From: Vibrio coralliirubri
Lineage (GTDB): Bacteria > Pseudomonadota > Gammaproteobacteria > Enterobacterales > Vibrionaceae
Direction: 5' to 3'
Length of the DNA stretch: 64,000 bases
NCBI RefSeq assembly: GCF_024347375.1
Contig: NZ_AP025470.1
Location: forward strand, 992,001-1,056,000
In this document: positions 26,948-37,185 of the stretch, piece by piece
Position numbering within the stretch: the stretch's first letter is position 1
How the letters are laid out: each line of letters opens with the position of its first letter
The notes under the pieces: generated by a model
The model's input: only the letters and a program-made list of their open reading frames with translations
Databases searched by the model: none
What the model was told of the DNA's origin: nothing
Program-made: the position numbers and the translations under genes

Positions 26948-28834
26948 TCAAGCAAGCGGTAAGTCTGCAACCACCTGATTGAACGTGATACGAGCATTCT
27001 GAGCTTGCTCAGATAACTCGATCTTTTTCGCTTGTGCGGCGCTAAGATTACTCTCGGCCTGCTCAAGTGCTTGTTGTAGATTCTCTGGTAACTCGTGAGT
27101 TTCCATTTGTGAACCCTGTTCTAGCACATAAGCGCGAATTTCTTTCTTCACTGCGGCAAGTTCTGTGTAAGCAACACGCTCAAGTTCTGCAGCTTCTTGT
27201 GCTGCATCTCTTTCTTTCTCAAATTGAGCCAGCGCCATACCTTCAGCAGACCAAGGGTCCATGTCTGGCAGCTCTTCGATGTTGATCGTTGGCTCGATGT
27301 ACGCATCTTGATGGCGTAGGTCGAGGTTAGTCGCACGTACCGCTGAAATCATTAGCATGACAGAGATAGCTAGCAGCGGTAAGCCACCAACAATCGCAGC
27401 CGTTTGTAGCGTACTTAGACCGCCCAAGAACATCAGAATCGTTGGCAAGAATGACAGAGTGAATGCCCAGAACATACGGTTCCAGCGCAATGGCTCTTCG
27501 GTCACGTTGTTTTGTACAACAGACGCCAGGATGTATGAGATAGAGTCAAATGTTGTTGCCGTAAAAATGATACACAGCATTGTAAATACAGCGATAACCA
27601 GCGTGCTCATTGGCAGTTGTGCAAGCATCGAGAAGATAGCTTTGGTTGCGCCTTCAGCATTCAAAATCGCAACGACATCTAGCTCACCAGAAAGCTGCAG
27701 TGATAGGCCGTAGTTACCTAAGATCATGAAGAATAGGAAACAACCTAGAGAACCAAAGAAGATCGAACCTGACACCATTTGTTTGATGGTTCTGCCGCGA
27801 GAGATACGCGCAACAAACAGACCCATACTCGGTGCAAATACTAACCACCATGCCCAGTAGAAAATCGTCCAGTCTTGTGGGAAGTGAGTGTTTTCGAATG
27901 TACCGTAGCCGCCAAATGGTTCAGCCCACGTTGCCATCACGAAGAAGTTAGATAACAGACGACCAATCGAGTCTAAACCTGTCTCTAACATGAAGATTGT
28001 TGGACCCGCGATCAGAACGAAAGCCAACAGACCCATTGCACCCCAGAAGTTGATGTTACTTAGGATCTTGATGCCTTTTTCCAATCCAGCATAAGATGAG
28101 TAAGCAAAAATCGCAGTACATACTAAAAGCACCATCACTTGCGTTAGGTTATTTTTAGGTAGACCAAATAGGTGATTCAGGCCTTCAGTGATTAGAGGTG
28201 CAGCTAAACCTAGTGTTGTTGCAGCGCCGCCTAATAGACCGAAAATGAAAAGGATATCGACGATTTTTCCAGGTACGCCTTTACTGCGGTGTTCACCAAG
28301 AACAGGCATTAACGCACTAGAGATCTTTAGAACTGGCTGTTTACGTACATAGAAGAAGTAAGCGATAGGAATCGCAGGGATCAGGTAGATAGACCACGCG
28401 ATTGGTCCCCAGTGGAACAAACCGTACGTTGCAGCCCAACGAACTGCTTCTTCACTGCCAGGTTCTAGTTGGAAAGGCGGTGATTGGTAGTAGTAAGCCC
28501 ACTCAATACAGCCCCAGTACAAGATACTTGCACCGATACCGCCACAAAATAACATTGCAGCCCATGATGCTGTTTTGAATTCAGGCTCTTCATCGGCTTC
28601 GCCCAGTTTAATTTGTCCCATATCACTGAACACAACGTAAACCATAAATGCACAAGCCGCGAGGCCTAGAGCAAGATATAGAAATCCAAGTTGGTCAGTC
28701 ATGAATGTTTTCGCAACCGCAATCCAGTCTGCGCCCTGTGTTGGGAACAAAATGAGCGGGAAAACTATCGTGAGTAGGAGTGCAATAGCACCAAAGAAGG
28801 TCGGCTTGTCAATAAGCTCAAAAGTGTTTTTCAC
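26948..28834 (-). CDS. BCCT family betaine/carnitine/choline-type transporter
   Basis: 628 aa. About twelve membrane helices and the family signatures are present: the TM4 aromatic box FHWGPIAWSIYLIP (about residues 133-146), IFYWAWWLVFAPSMGLFVARISRGRT (about 317-342), and TATTFDSISY. The stretch LYWGCIEWAYYY resembles the CaiT branch more than BetP, so the substrate and coupling ion are uncertain. A charged coiled-coil tail of roughly 100 residues follows the last helix (about 525-628). An osmolyte uptake role is typical of the family. Confidence 0.88.
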   Translation of the reverse strand: MKNTFELIDKPTFFGAIALLLTIVFPLILFPTQGADWIAVAKTFMTDQLGFLYLALGLAACAFMVYVVFSDMGQIKLGEADEEPEFKTASWAAMLFCGGIGASILYWGCIEWAYYYQSPPFQLEPGSEEAVRWAATYGLFHWGPIAWSIYLIPAIPIAYFFYVRKQPVLKISSALMPVLGEHRSKGVPGKIVDILFIFGLLGGAATTLGLAAPLITEGLNHLFGLPKNNLTQVMVLLVCTAIFAYSSYAGLEKGIKILSNINFWGAMGLLAFVLIAGPTIFMLETGLDSIGRLLSNFFVMATWAEPFGGYGTFENTHFPQDWTIFYWAWWLVFAPSMGLFVARISRGRTIKQMVSGSIFFGSLGCFLFFMILGNYGLSLQLSGELDVVAILNAEGATKAIFSMLAQLPMSTLVIAVFTMLCIIFTATTFDSISYILASVVQNNVTEEPLRWNRMFWAFTLSFLPTILMFLGGLSTLQTAAIVGGLPLLAISVMLMISAVRATNLDLRHQDAYIEPTINIEELPDMDPWSAEGMALAQFEKERDAAQEAAELERVAYTELAAVKKEIRAYVLEQGSQMETHELPENLQQALEQAESNLSAAQAKKIELSEQAQNARITFNQVVADLPLA

Positions 28835-28962
28835 GAGTATTATTCCATTAAAATGAGAGCGGAATTATGGAATGAACTCGTTTTTTAGACCAAATCGGGT
28901 CTGTTGTCGTGACGACAAATCGCTTTAATGCAGAGGGGAAAGTGCAGTAACTGGGGATAAAG

Positions 28963-29316
28963 TTAGATTAACGCGAGTAGGATGCCACCAACGGTTGCCG
29001 CTGCGGATAAGTATTGCCCTGCTGAATAAGAACCATCGTCCTCTTCTTCAATCTTATCTGGGTGATCCATACCTAGAGCGCCATGAGCAAATGACTCAAC
29101 CTTATCGGTAACGGTCGCGTTTTCAGCTTCGACTTTTTTGGCTTCTTTATCGATTTCTTTAAGTGCAGATAATAGGGCTTTGCCTTCATCAGAAAGCTTC
29201 ACGGTATTTTGCTCAACCTTAAGCGGCGCAGGCTTTTCAGCTTCAGTGCTTTTAGCTTGTGCATTCATTTGCGAAGGTGAATACAGCTGAGTATTACTCG
29301 TTCCTACTGGCGTCAT
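28963..29316 (-). CDS. Hypothetical protein (117 aa) with C-terminal membrane segment
   Basis: The ATG at 29316 (MTPVGTSNTQLYS) is preceded by GGAGAGCGAT, a good ribosome site; a further upstream in-frame start would add 20 residues without such a site. The middle is Lys/Glu/Ala-rich and helical. The last 18 residues (LSAAATVGGILLALI) form a short hydrophobic tail. I do not recognise a named family. Confidence 0.65.
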   Translation of the reverse strand: MTPVGTSNTQLYSPSQMNAQAKSTEAEKPAPLKVEQNTVKLSDEGKALLSALKEIDKEAKKVEAENATVTDKVESFAHGALGMDHPDKIEEEDDGSYSAGQYLSAAATVGGILLALI

Positions 29317-29526
29317 ATCGCTCTCCTTACCTATCCTTAAATATAGTATCGGCAGAGGTGTGAAAAACTTGTGCAATTAATCATCGATATTGATGTTTTT
29401 TTATTCGCACATTACATTTTCGTCTGCTTGGTTAAATCGTCTATTTACTAAGCAAGTCTTGTGCCGATAAGAATGTTTGATTTAGATAGAGTTAGGATGA
29501 ATGACGGGAACGTGATCAAGTCGTGA

Positions 29527-29558
29527 CGATGGGCTAATTATCTAGGATTAGCCCATCG
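29527..29558. repeat. Perfect 12-bp inverted repeat downstream of chaN
   Basis: CGATGGGCTAAT (29527-29538) and ATTAGCCCATCG (29547-29558) enclose eight bases. No T-run follows on either strand, so it may be a weak terminator or an mRNA 3' stabilising stem. Confidence 0.5.
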
Positions 29559-29591
29559 ACTCATTAGCTTAGAAGAGTGGATCAACAGACC

Positions 29592-30544
29592 TTACTCACA
29601 CTCTAGGCTAGCGCTGCGTTTTGACAGATGCTTGTATGCCTTCATTCGGTTCTCTTTCTTAACAAAGCGAGCCGGCGGCGAAAGCACTTCAAGCTGATAA
29701 TCACTGCTATCCGCTGAAATCGCTTCAACCGGGCTGATGATGGCGATTTTTAAATCAGGGTTACGACGTAGAATCGATGCTGCTGTCCCTAAACCACCCT
29801 CGGTGTGGAACTTGCCAGCCACATGAATTACTTGTTTACCAGGGTTTGATGCTAGGTAACTCACAATCGACTCAGCCATGGTTTCGTCCCAGGTAACCTG
29901 AGCGGCAAACTGCTTTTCTGTTTGCTCTGGCGTACCGTGGTGCATAGAAGCCATGAACTTTTCTTTGTATGGGCTATCGCCAGTATCCACTTCGGCAGCA
30001 ATCCACTGGCGTTGCTCGGTTGATAACTGCTCAAGATAAGGTAATCCTTTACGCCCAATACACTGCACAAATGGCTTTGGTGCGTTTGCCGCAATAACAT
30101 CGACGTCGTTGGCTTTTGCGAACTCAACTAATGCGCGGTAATCACTTTCATAGTTCGGCCAAGCTGCCGCTTGAGACATGAGAATTTGTTCACCAATTTC
30201 ACCGTTTAAGTATTGGTCAAGTGTGGCTTGGTGCTCTCGAGTGAACTGTTCCATTGAAAGCGCAATGTTGGATGCTGCGTTGCGGCGCGCTTTTAAGAAG
30301 TCGGTTTGGAAGCGGTGAATCGCAGAATGCGTGTGCCATTCGCCAATAAGAACCACATCAGCGTCAATCAGCTGTTTAGGAATGCATCGAGAGAAAGTGT
30401 TTCGCCTTGTGGAGAAGCGAACTGGTAGTCATAGAATGTGGAAACGGATTCCGTTTGAGCCACTTTTTGAGAAGTGTCTTTTGAAGGTTGATTAGCACAA
30501 GCCGTGAGAAGAGTAGCTAATCCGATAAGAATAATACGTTGCAT
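29592..30544 (-). pseudogene. chaN: ChaN-family lipoprotein, frameshifted
   Basis: The ATG at 30544 starts a lipoprotein signal peptide (MQRIILIGLATLLTAC, lipobox LTAC) that runs 58 codons and stops at TGA after DAFLNS. The rest of the protein continues in another frame (KQLIDADVVLIGEWHTH to stop 29592). One extra base within the CCTAAACAG stretch near 30370-30380 would fuse both parts into a normal ChaN of about 316 aa. ChaN binds heme and is linked to iron uptake. A Fur-like box lies upstream. Either a real mutation or a sequencing error. Confidence 0.8.
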
Positions 30545-30603
30545 GAAATGCCTCCTTGAAGAACACGCATACTAAAGGAGGCAAGATAAGATTTCAATGC
30601 AAA

Positions 30604-30618
30604 CGATAATCAATATCA
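30604..30618 (-). promoter_or_regulatory. Fur box upstream of chaN
   Basis: CGATAATCAATATCA matches the 7-1-7 Fur consensus TGATAATNATTATCA at 12 of 14 fixed positions, about 60 bases before the chaN ATG. Iron-repressed expression is inferred. Confidence 0.65.
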
Positions 30619-30619
30619 A

Positions 30620-31435
30620 TTAAATTTGTTTGCGGTACACTCGCAGCATAAAGTCAGCTTCACAGTTGAATTGCTCTGCCTCGGTGAGTTGTAGTTTAAA
30701 CTCTTCACTCGCCTTCCAAGCAAACGGCGTCATCTGTAGCAGGTCGAATGCATCTGACCCCGATAGTTCCATCATATAGTTTAGTTGCTCTTGGTGCTCA
30801 AGCGTAAAACCTTCGATCACTTCTGGATCTTCATCGTGCAAGCGAACGCCATCATAAATTGCATCACGCAGTTGATACAGGTGTCGGCTAGCTGGTGTCA
30901 CGGTGATCACCACACCATTGTCTTTGATGGTGCGTTGTAGCTCTTCAGCCTTGCAAGGCGCGTAAATGCGTAGAATGCCGTCTAAGCTGCTTTCTGCAAA
31001 GGGTAGGCGATGGCTTGATGCAACTGAGAAATCGACAGCAGGGTAGCGTTTAGCGGCGTATTTGATAGCAATCTTAGAAATGTCTAGGCCAAAAGTAGCA
31101 CCATTCTTTTCTTGAAGATTCACTGCAATTTCGTTGGTGTAATAACCTTCGCCACAACCAATATCCAATAGGCTAGGCGACTCTTCTGGTAGATTGCGAG
31201 AACACAATGTCACTACAGCTTGGCGCATTGGGTCATAGTGGTTACCTTCAAGGAAGCGACGACGTGCCTGCATCATCTCTTTGTTGTCACCTGGATCTTT
31301 TGAGCGTTTGTGGTGCGCAGGCATCAAATTGACATAGCCTTCTTTTGCTAGGTCGAACTGATGGTTCTTTTCACACTTAAACGTACGATCGTTTTGAGAT
31401 AAAGGTTGGTGACACAAAGGGCATTGGTAAGTCAT
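30620..31435 (-). CDS. rlmA: 23S rRNA (guanine745-N1)-methyltransferase RlmA
   Basis: 271 aa. An N-terminal zinc site is formed by Cys5, Cys8, Cys21 and His25 (CPLC...CEKNH). The SAM-binding motif LLDIGCGEGYYT lies near residue 88, with a Rossmann methyltransferase domain around it. It methylates G745 of 23S rRNA; loss affects growth and viomycin sensitivity in E. coli. It lies upstream of chaN on the same strand; the chaN Fur box almost abuts its stop. Confidence 0.92.
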   Translation of the reverse strand: MTYQCPLCHQPLSQNDRTFKCEKNHQFDLAKEGYVNLMPAHHKRSKDPGDNKEMMQARRRFLEGNHYDPMRQAVVTLCSRNLPEESPSLLDIGCGEGYYTNEIAVNLQEKNGATFGLDISKIAIKYAAKRYPAVDFSVASSHRLPFAESSLDGILRIYAPCKAEELQRTIKDNGVVITVTPASRHLYQLRDAIYDGVRLHDEDPEVIEGFTLEHQEQLNYMMELSGSDAFDLLQMTPFAWKASEEFKLQLTEAEQFNCEADFMLRVYRKQI

Positions 31436-31639
31436 GACGATCTCAGAGGCATAGAGTTGGGCGCAGATTCTATCAAAAAGGTCTGCATCAGGCTAAATAA
31501 AAAGGCGAGAATATCCGCTTCTAGAATAGTGATCTTATGGCTTATTACAATAAAAATCAGAGCTTAGGTTTAGGTCACGTTTATCTGCGTTTTTTCTGGG
31601 TATCGTCTACGTCTTCCTACTGTTTAATTTGAAGCTGAT

Positions 31640-32602
31640 ATGACAAAGAAAATCATCCTAGATACAGATCCGGGCATTGATGATGCAATGGCTATCCTAT
31701 TTGCAGAAGCGCATCCTGATATTGAACTGATGGGCATCACCACTGTTTACGGTAATGCGACGATAGACAACGGGACTCAAAACGCCCTTTATCTGAAGCA
31801 GAAGTTTGGAATGAAGGCGCTTGTGGCTAAGGGAACGGATAAGCCCTTAGTTAGAGATCCCGTTGGAGCCACGGTTGTGGTGCATGGCGAAACTGGATTT
31901 GGTGATGTGAAAGCGCCAAGTACATTAGATGTTACAGCGATTGATAAGCCGGCTTATCAGTTCATTATCGACAGCGTTAGAGCTGAACCAGGAGAGATTA
32001 CTCTTGTGGCGGTTGGCCCTCTTACTAACCTTGCGCTAGCTCTGGAGGCAGATCCTGAAATTGTCGACTTAGTAAAAGAAGTGGTCATTATGGGCGGCGC
32101 GTTCGGTGAAAATGACCATAGAGGCAACGTGACGCCATTTGCTGAAGCGAATATCCATGATGATCCTCACGCTGCGGATAAGGTGTTTACTGCATCATGG
32201 CCTGTTGTGATTATCGGATTAGACGTCACTGAGGAGAGCTTCTTCACTGCTCAATACCTTGATGACTTACGAGATGAGGCTGGAGAGGTAGGGCAGTTTA
32301 TCTGGGATGTAAGCCGCTACTACTTAAAGTTCTATTCTGAAAAGGTAGGAACGGAGGGTTGTCACGTTCACGATCCATCCGCTATTGCCTATGTCATCCA
32401 ACCTTCTTTGTTTGAATGTCGTAGTGGTGCGATTCGAGTTGTCACAGATGGTCCTGCGGAAGGTATGACAATCCAGAAAAGCGACCAGCGTAGTTATATG
32501 AACGATGAGTGGAGTTCGTTCCCTGCACAAAAAGTAGGTGTCAAAGTGGACGACACGGCGCTGTTGGCACTCTATAGAGAGACGTTAGTTCGATATTCTT
32601 AG
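31640..32602 (+). CDS. Inosine/uridine-preferring nucleoside hydrolase
   Basis: 320 aa. The N-terminal DTDPGIDDA motif (Asp8, Asp10, Asp14, Asp15) forms the calcium-binding active site, and HVHDPSAIAYV near residue 240 gives the catalytic His. It cleaves the N-glycosidic bond of nucleosides to ribose and base. It most resembles RihA/RihC-type enzymes; base preference cannot be read from sequence alone. Its terminator was split by the IS4-type insertion 55 bases downstream. Confidence 0.9.
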   Translation: MTKKIILDTDPGIDDAMAILFAEAHPDIELMGITTVYGNATIDNGTQNALYLKQKFGMKALVAKGTDKPLVRDPVGATVVVHGETGFGDVKAPSTLDVTAIDKPAYQFIIDSVRAEPGEITLVAVGPLTNLALALEADPEIVDLVKEVVIMGGAFGENDHRGNVTPFAEANIHDDPHAADKVFTASWPVVIIGLDVTEESFFTAQYLDDLRDEAGEVGQFIWDVSRYYLKFYSEKVGTEGCHVHDPSAIAYVIQPSLFECRSGAIRVVTDGPAEGMTIQKSDQRSYMNDEWSSFPAQKVGVKVDDTALLALYRETLVRYS

Positions 32603-32634
32603 AGATAAGTTTGATCGTTAGACGAGCAACAGCC

Positions 32635-32657
32635 ATAAAAAAGGCCGGAGTGAGCCG
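32635..32657 (+). terminator. Left half of a terminator split by the IS4-type element
   Basis: Joining the flanks of the IS and removing one duplication gives AAAGGCCGG-AGTGAG-CCGGCCTTT, a strong hairpin between the convergent nucleoside hydrolase and yeaD genes. Only one arm remains on this side. Confidence 0.85.
32646..32657. repeat. 12-bp target duplication, left of IS4-type element
   Basis: CGGAGTGAGCCG, repeated exactly at 34085-34096. Confidence 0.95.
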
Positions 32658-32681
32658 TAATGCTTGTAAGTTAAGCATCGT

Positions 32682-33995
32682 TTAGCGTCTTCTTGGAGGC
32701 CTTGTCGCATAGCGACAAGGCCTCTTTTTTACTGCTCTTGGGTAACTTCGTTCTCGCCTCTCAGGTAAAACAAAGCTTTCTGACATATCCAGTATGTAGT
32801 TTATTACTTCTGGGATTCGTCCCGGTGCGACCGCTGGTAATAATTGAAGCTGTCCAACAAGGAATAATGAAGCCTGTTTAAAGCCGATTTGATAAGGCAT
32901 CACTGACTTCTGATGATAGGCCATTTGACACATCATGAACCGCAGTAGATTGTAAGCAACCAGCATTCCCCAAAGCTCTTGATTCACTAACTCTGGCTTT
33001 TTGCTTCTTAACGTAAGTTGGTTCTGAAGCATGTATTGCTTCATCTCACGATACCCCAACTCTATTTCCCAACGATGGCTATATAGTTCGGCGATATCAG
33101 CACCAGGATATTTCATCGTGTCTATCATTGACGTTAATAGTCGGACTTCTTTTCCTTTAATCGTCTTTGTGATTAAACGAGCTTGGAGAGTTTTGGGGGC
33201 ATCAACCCACTTCTTTTGAGCTTGAGGTGATAGCTTGAGCTCAACGAGCTCTTGTCCTCGGCCTACCTTCGATAACACAGTGTATTGAGCCCCTTTTCTT
33301 AATGGGAGCAGCCAATGTTTTTCATCGCCACTGGTTTGCCATTTATGCAGTAAGCCCAAGGCGTAAAATCCGCGGTCAAAAATAGTTAAGCTGTTTGAGG
33401 GAGATTGTTCAATAAGCGGGATCGTAAGGTCGACTTCACTTTTAGATACTGAGTCGAATGAAGCGCTGTTGAGTAAATGACTGGTCAGCTCCATATGGCA
33501 GACCATTCTCACTTGAGGGTAGTCAGATATCGTTGTTTTATTGCCTGTTCTACTAAAATGCTCATCATTACTTTTAGTGTCTGGTGTTCTCCACACAACA
33601 CCATCTACAGCATGAAGTGTTAACCCATGCCAATCGGGATGAGGAGTCTTGCGGTGCCAAAGTCGTTGAGTGTGATTGAACACGGCTTCCATAACGTCGG
33701 AACCAAGTCGGTGACGTGCCTGTATGACAGCGCTAGGTGCGACGAATGGCTTCTTACCCGGTAGGAGAATATCAAGTTGCGAGACTACTTTATCCATCGA
33801 TAAATGACGGTAAAGGGACATCCCTAAAACACTCCAAACCATCATTTCCATTGGTAACCTGCGCTTTCGAATAGTCGCAACCCCAGATTCTTGGAGGCAC
33901 TGTTCGACGAGTTCCGGGGACAGCAGGTCTGATAACCCTGAGAGCTGTTCTGGAGAGAAGTTATGGACTTGATTAAGGGCTTGTCTAAGAAACAT
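32682..33995 (-). CDS. IS4-family transposase
   Basis: 437 aa, full length. DDE residues appear in LHAVDGVVWR and TIFDRGFYALG, and the IS4-family Y-(2)-R-(3)-E-(6)-K motif in YSHRWEIELGYREMKQ (about residues 309-324). The C-terminal codons lie inside a hairpin (32696-32724). The ATG is directly preceded by another hairpin ending in six Ts, with no clear ribosome site, so expression is probably very low. Confidence 0.95.
   Translation of the reverse strand: MFLRQALNQVHNFSPEQLSGLSDLLSPELVEQCLQESGVATIRKRRLPMEMMVWSVLGMSLYRHLSMDKVVSQLDILLPGKKPFVAPSAVIQARHRLGSDVMEAVFNHTQRLWHRKTPHPDWHGLTLHAVDGVVWRTPDTKSNDEHFSRTGNKTTISDYPQVRMVCHMELTSHLLNSASFDSVSKSEVDLTIPLIEQSPSNSLTIFDRGFYALGLLHKWQTSGDEKHWLLPLRKGAQYTVLSKVGRGQELVELKLSPQAQKKWVDAPKTLQARLITKTIKGKEVRLLTSMIDTMKYPGADIAELYSHRWEIELGYREMKQYMLQNQLTLRSKKPELVNQELWGMLVAYNLLRFMMCQMAYHQKSVMPYQIGFKQASLFLVGQLQLLPAVAPGRIPEVINYILDMSESFVLPERRERSYPRAVKKRPCRYATRPPRRR
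32696..32730 (+). terminator. IS4-internal terminator facing inward from the left end
   Basis: GAGGCCTTGTCGC / GCGACAAGGCCTC with a 3-base loop, then TTTTTT. It stops rightward transcription entering from the nucleoside hydrolase gene. Confidence 0.85.
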
Positions 33996-34030
33996 AAAAA
34001 ATCCGAGTGTTAAAGAAACACTCGGATTTT
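33996..34030 (-). terminator. IS4-internal terminator abutting the transposase start
   Basis: On the minus strand AAAATCCGAGTGTT pairs with AACACTCGGATTTT and runs into Ts ending right at the ATG (33995). It blocks leftward transcription coming from yeaD and probably limits transposase expression. Confidence 0.85.
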
Positions 34031-34084
34031 GACATCCTTGGAGGATCGTTCAACCAGTCTTTTTTACTTAACTGATCGGCATTA

Positions 34085-34096
34085 CGGAGTGAGCCG
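34085..34096. repeat. 12-bp target duplication, right of IS4-type element
   Basis: CGGAGTGAGCCG, identical to 32646-32657; it continues into GGCCTTT, the other arm of the split terminator. Confidence 0.95.
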
Positions 34097-34127
34097 GCCT
34101 TTAATGTGTCTTGCTGTAGCGAACTGA

Positions 34128-35012
34128 TTACTTAACAGAAATCGTTGTAATCAGCTGGTGGCTTTCACCTGGCTGTAATGTTTTTCCTGCTTCTAGGCTT
34201 GGTGCGTGCAGTGTTGATTCAACACATAACATGGTTAGGTAACCGTCGTCTTGCATGTCGCCCATACCAGTAGCGCCTTCTGCCCACGGGTTCCACAGTA
34301 CTGCAGAGTTATGACCGTGGTTTTCAACTGTTAGCGTGCGGTCTAGCTTCTTGTCAGCAACAAAGATTTGCGCTTCTGGTTGCGTGTAAACGCGGTCAAT
34401 CGTGTCGGTTAGTACCAGTTCTGAACCACCTTGACAGATCTTGCCACCTTGCAGGCTATCAATGTATTCAGCACCCATACCCGTTGTGGTTGTGTTGTGA
34501 ATATCACCAACGTTTAGGTAAGTGTGTAGGGCACCAGAGAAAGTCCATGGCTGAGAATCCGTGTTCTTCACGTCCAGCGTTACTTTTAGCTGCTCGCCGA
34601 TCTCAACATTCAAACGTGCATCGAATTGATGAGGCCATACTGCTAGCGTCTCTTCGCTTGGCTTCAGACCTAAGCTAACAATCACGCCAGCTTCGCTTTC
34701 ACGGTGCTCAACCAATTGCCATTCACTTGAACGGGCAAAACCATGCGCTGGTGCTGCAATGCGACCAAACCAAGGCCAACATACTGGAATACCACCACGC
34801 AAAGCTGTTTTACCATCGAACTTAGCTTGTTGGCTCATCCAAATTAGGTCTTCTTGACCTTGTGGTTGGAATGACACCACATGGCCGCCAAACAGTGAAA
34901 TCGCTGCGTTTGCTTTATCGTGGATAACGCGAACCAATTTTACACCTTCATGTTCAACGATAGTGACGTTGTCAGAAAGTACCGCTAGTGCAGGTAGAGT
35001 AGATAAATCCAT
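34128..35012 (-). CDS. yeaD: D-hexose-6-phosphate mutarotase (YeaD)
   Basis: 294 aa of the aldose-1-epimerase fold. Family motifs include ALRGGIPVCWPWFG (about residues 70-83), the HTYLNVGDI segment holding the catalytic His (about 162), and CVESTLHAPSLEAG near the end. It interconverts hexose-6-phosphate anomers. The pairing with gapA upstream on the same strand is the conserved gapA-yeaD order. A terminator-like stem (35171-35198) separates the two, so yeaD may rely on read-through or its own promoter. Confidence 0.92.
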   Translation of the reverse strand: MDLSTLPALAVLSDNVTIVEHEGVKLVRVIHDKANAAISLFGGHVVSFQPQGQEDLIWMSQQAKFDGKTALRGGIPVCWPWFGRIAAPAHGFARSSEWQLVEHRESEAGVIVSLGLKPSEETLAVWPHQFDARLNVEIGEQLKVTLDVKNTDSQPWTFSGALHTYLNVGDIHNTTTTGMGAEYIDSLQGGKICQGGSELVLTDTIDRVYTQPEAQIFVADKKLDRTLTVENHGHNSAVLWNPWAEGATGMGDMQDDGYLTMLCVESTLHAPSLEAGKTLQPGESHQLITTISVK

Positions 35013-35170
35013 TACATGATCCTTCTAAGGAAATTGAATTCAAATGCTGACTAGAACTAGGGTGCTTGTGAATTTATGAGTGACAAGCAGAGTCAGTATT
35101 AGAATTGAATTTTGCATTTGGGCTATCTTGATGAGCTTAGACAGACGCGGTTTAAAAGATAGCAGGCATT

Positions 35171-35198
35171 AAAAAGGCGACACTAAGGTCGCCTTTTT
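35171..35198 (-). terminator. Terminator after gapA
   Basis: AAAAAGGCGAC / GTCGCCTTTTT around ACTAAG, about 60 bases past the gapA stop. Confidence 0.85.
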
Positions 35199-35257
35199 CA
35201 AAGTCTGCTCAAAACAGTCTTCGCTAATGCTTATCTAAAGCGATTTCTAAAAAGAAA

Positions 35258-36611
<1,354 letters not shown>

Positions 36612-37010
36612 ATGATAAAGCCTGATGAATACTGGCGTGAACGCCTAACAGACGACGAATTTGCAGTGTGTCGTGAACGTGGTACTGAAGCCCCATATAG
36701 CGGTAAGTTACTGCACAACCATAAGACTGGCGTCTATAGCTGCACATGCTGTGAAAGCCCTTTGTTTCTGTCGGATAACAAATATGACTCTGGGTGTGGT
36801 TGGCCAAGCTTTGATGCCCCAGTGAATGATGAAGCAGTACGCTATATAGAAGATCTAAGTCACGGAATGAAGCGTGTAGAGATCCGTTGTACCGCCTGTG
36901 ATAGCCATTTAGGTCACGTTTTTCCAGATGGTCCGAAGACCACAGGTGAACGGTTCTGTGTTAATTCAGTGTCGTTAATTTTCAACAAAAATGACGAAAG
37001 TACGAAATAA
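36612..37010 (+). CDS. msrB: Peptide-methionine (R)-S-oxide reductase MsrB
   Basis: 132 aa from the ATG at 36612 ([13 protein letters not shown]), preceded by GGGAGG; an upstream in-frame start at 36573 lacks such a site. Catalytic Cys116 lies in RFCVNSVSL. Two CxxC pairs (CTCC and CTAC) form the structural zinc site, and SGCGWPSF is the substrate-loop signature. It repairs oxidised methionine residues in the cytoplasm. Confidence 0.95.
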   Translation: MIKPDEYWRERLTDDEFAVCRERGTEAPYSGKLLHNHKTGVYSCTCCESPLFLSDNKYDSGCGWPSFDAPVNDEAVRYIEDLSHGMKRVEIRCTACDSHLGHVFPDGPKTTGERFCVNSVSLIFNKNDESTK

Positions 37011-37101
37011 CTTGTAACTATTGTCTAATCCTTACAGGTCGCATTTGTCGATTTAGGAATACTGAAACGCCCAAGATTTCAGATTTAACTCTAGTACAAA
37101 T

Positions 37102-37133
37102 AAAAACAGCTACCAAAAAGGTAGCTGTTTTTA
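37102..37133. terminator. Bidirectional terminator between msrB and the DUF2989 gene
   Basis: AAAAACAGCTACC and GGTAGCTGTTTTT around an A5 loop; symmetric A/T runs suit both convergent genes. Confidence 0.9.
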
Positions 37134-37185
37134 TTTGAAAGCAGGTGAATAAGAAGCTTAAGTTAGAACATTATAAATGAAGCGA

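Larger units (their letters stand above)
32658..34084 (-). mobile_element. IS4-family insertion sequence (1427 bp)
   Basis: Ends TAATGCTTGTAAGTTAAG and TAATGCCGATCAGTTAAG (inverse strand) agree at 14 of 18 positions, and the length is one base off the 1426-bp IS4. It is flanked by a 12-bp duplication, within the IS4 range. It sits in a terminator stem whose flanks fit the known AAA-N(15-20)-TTT target preference. Confidence 0.95.
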
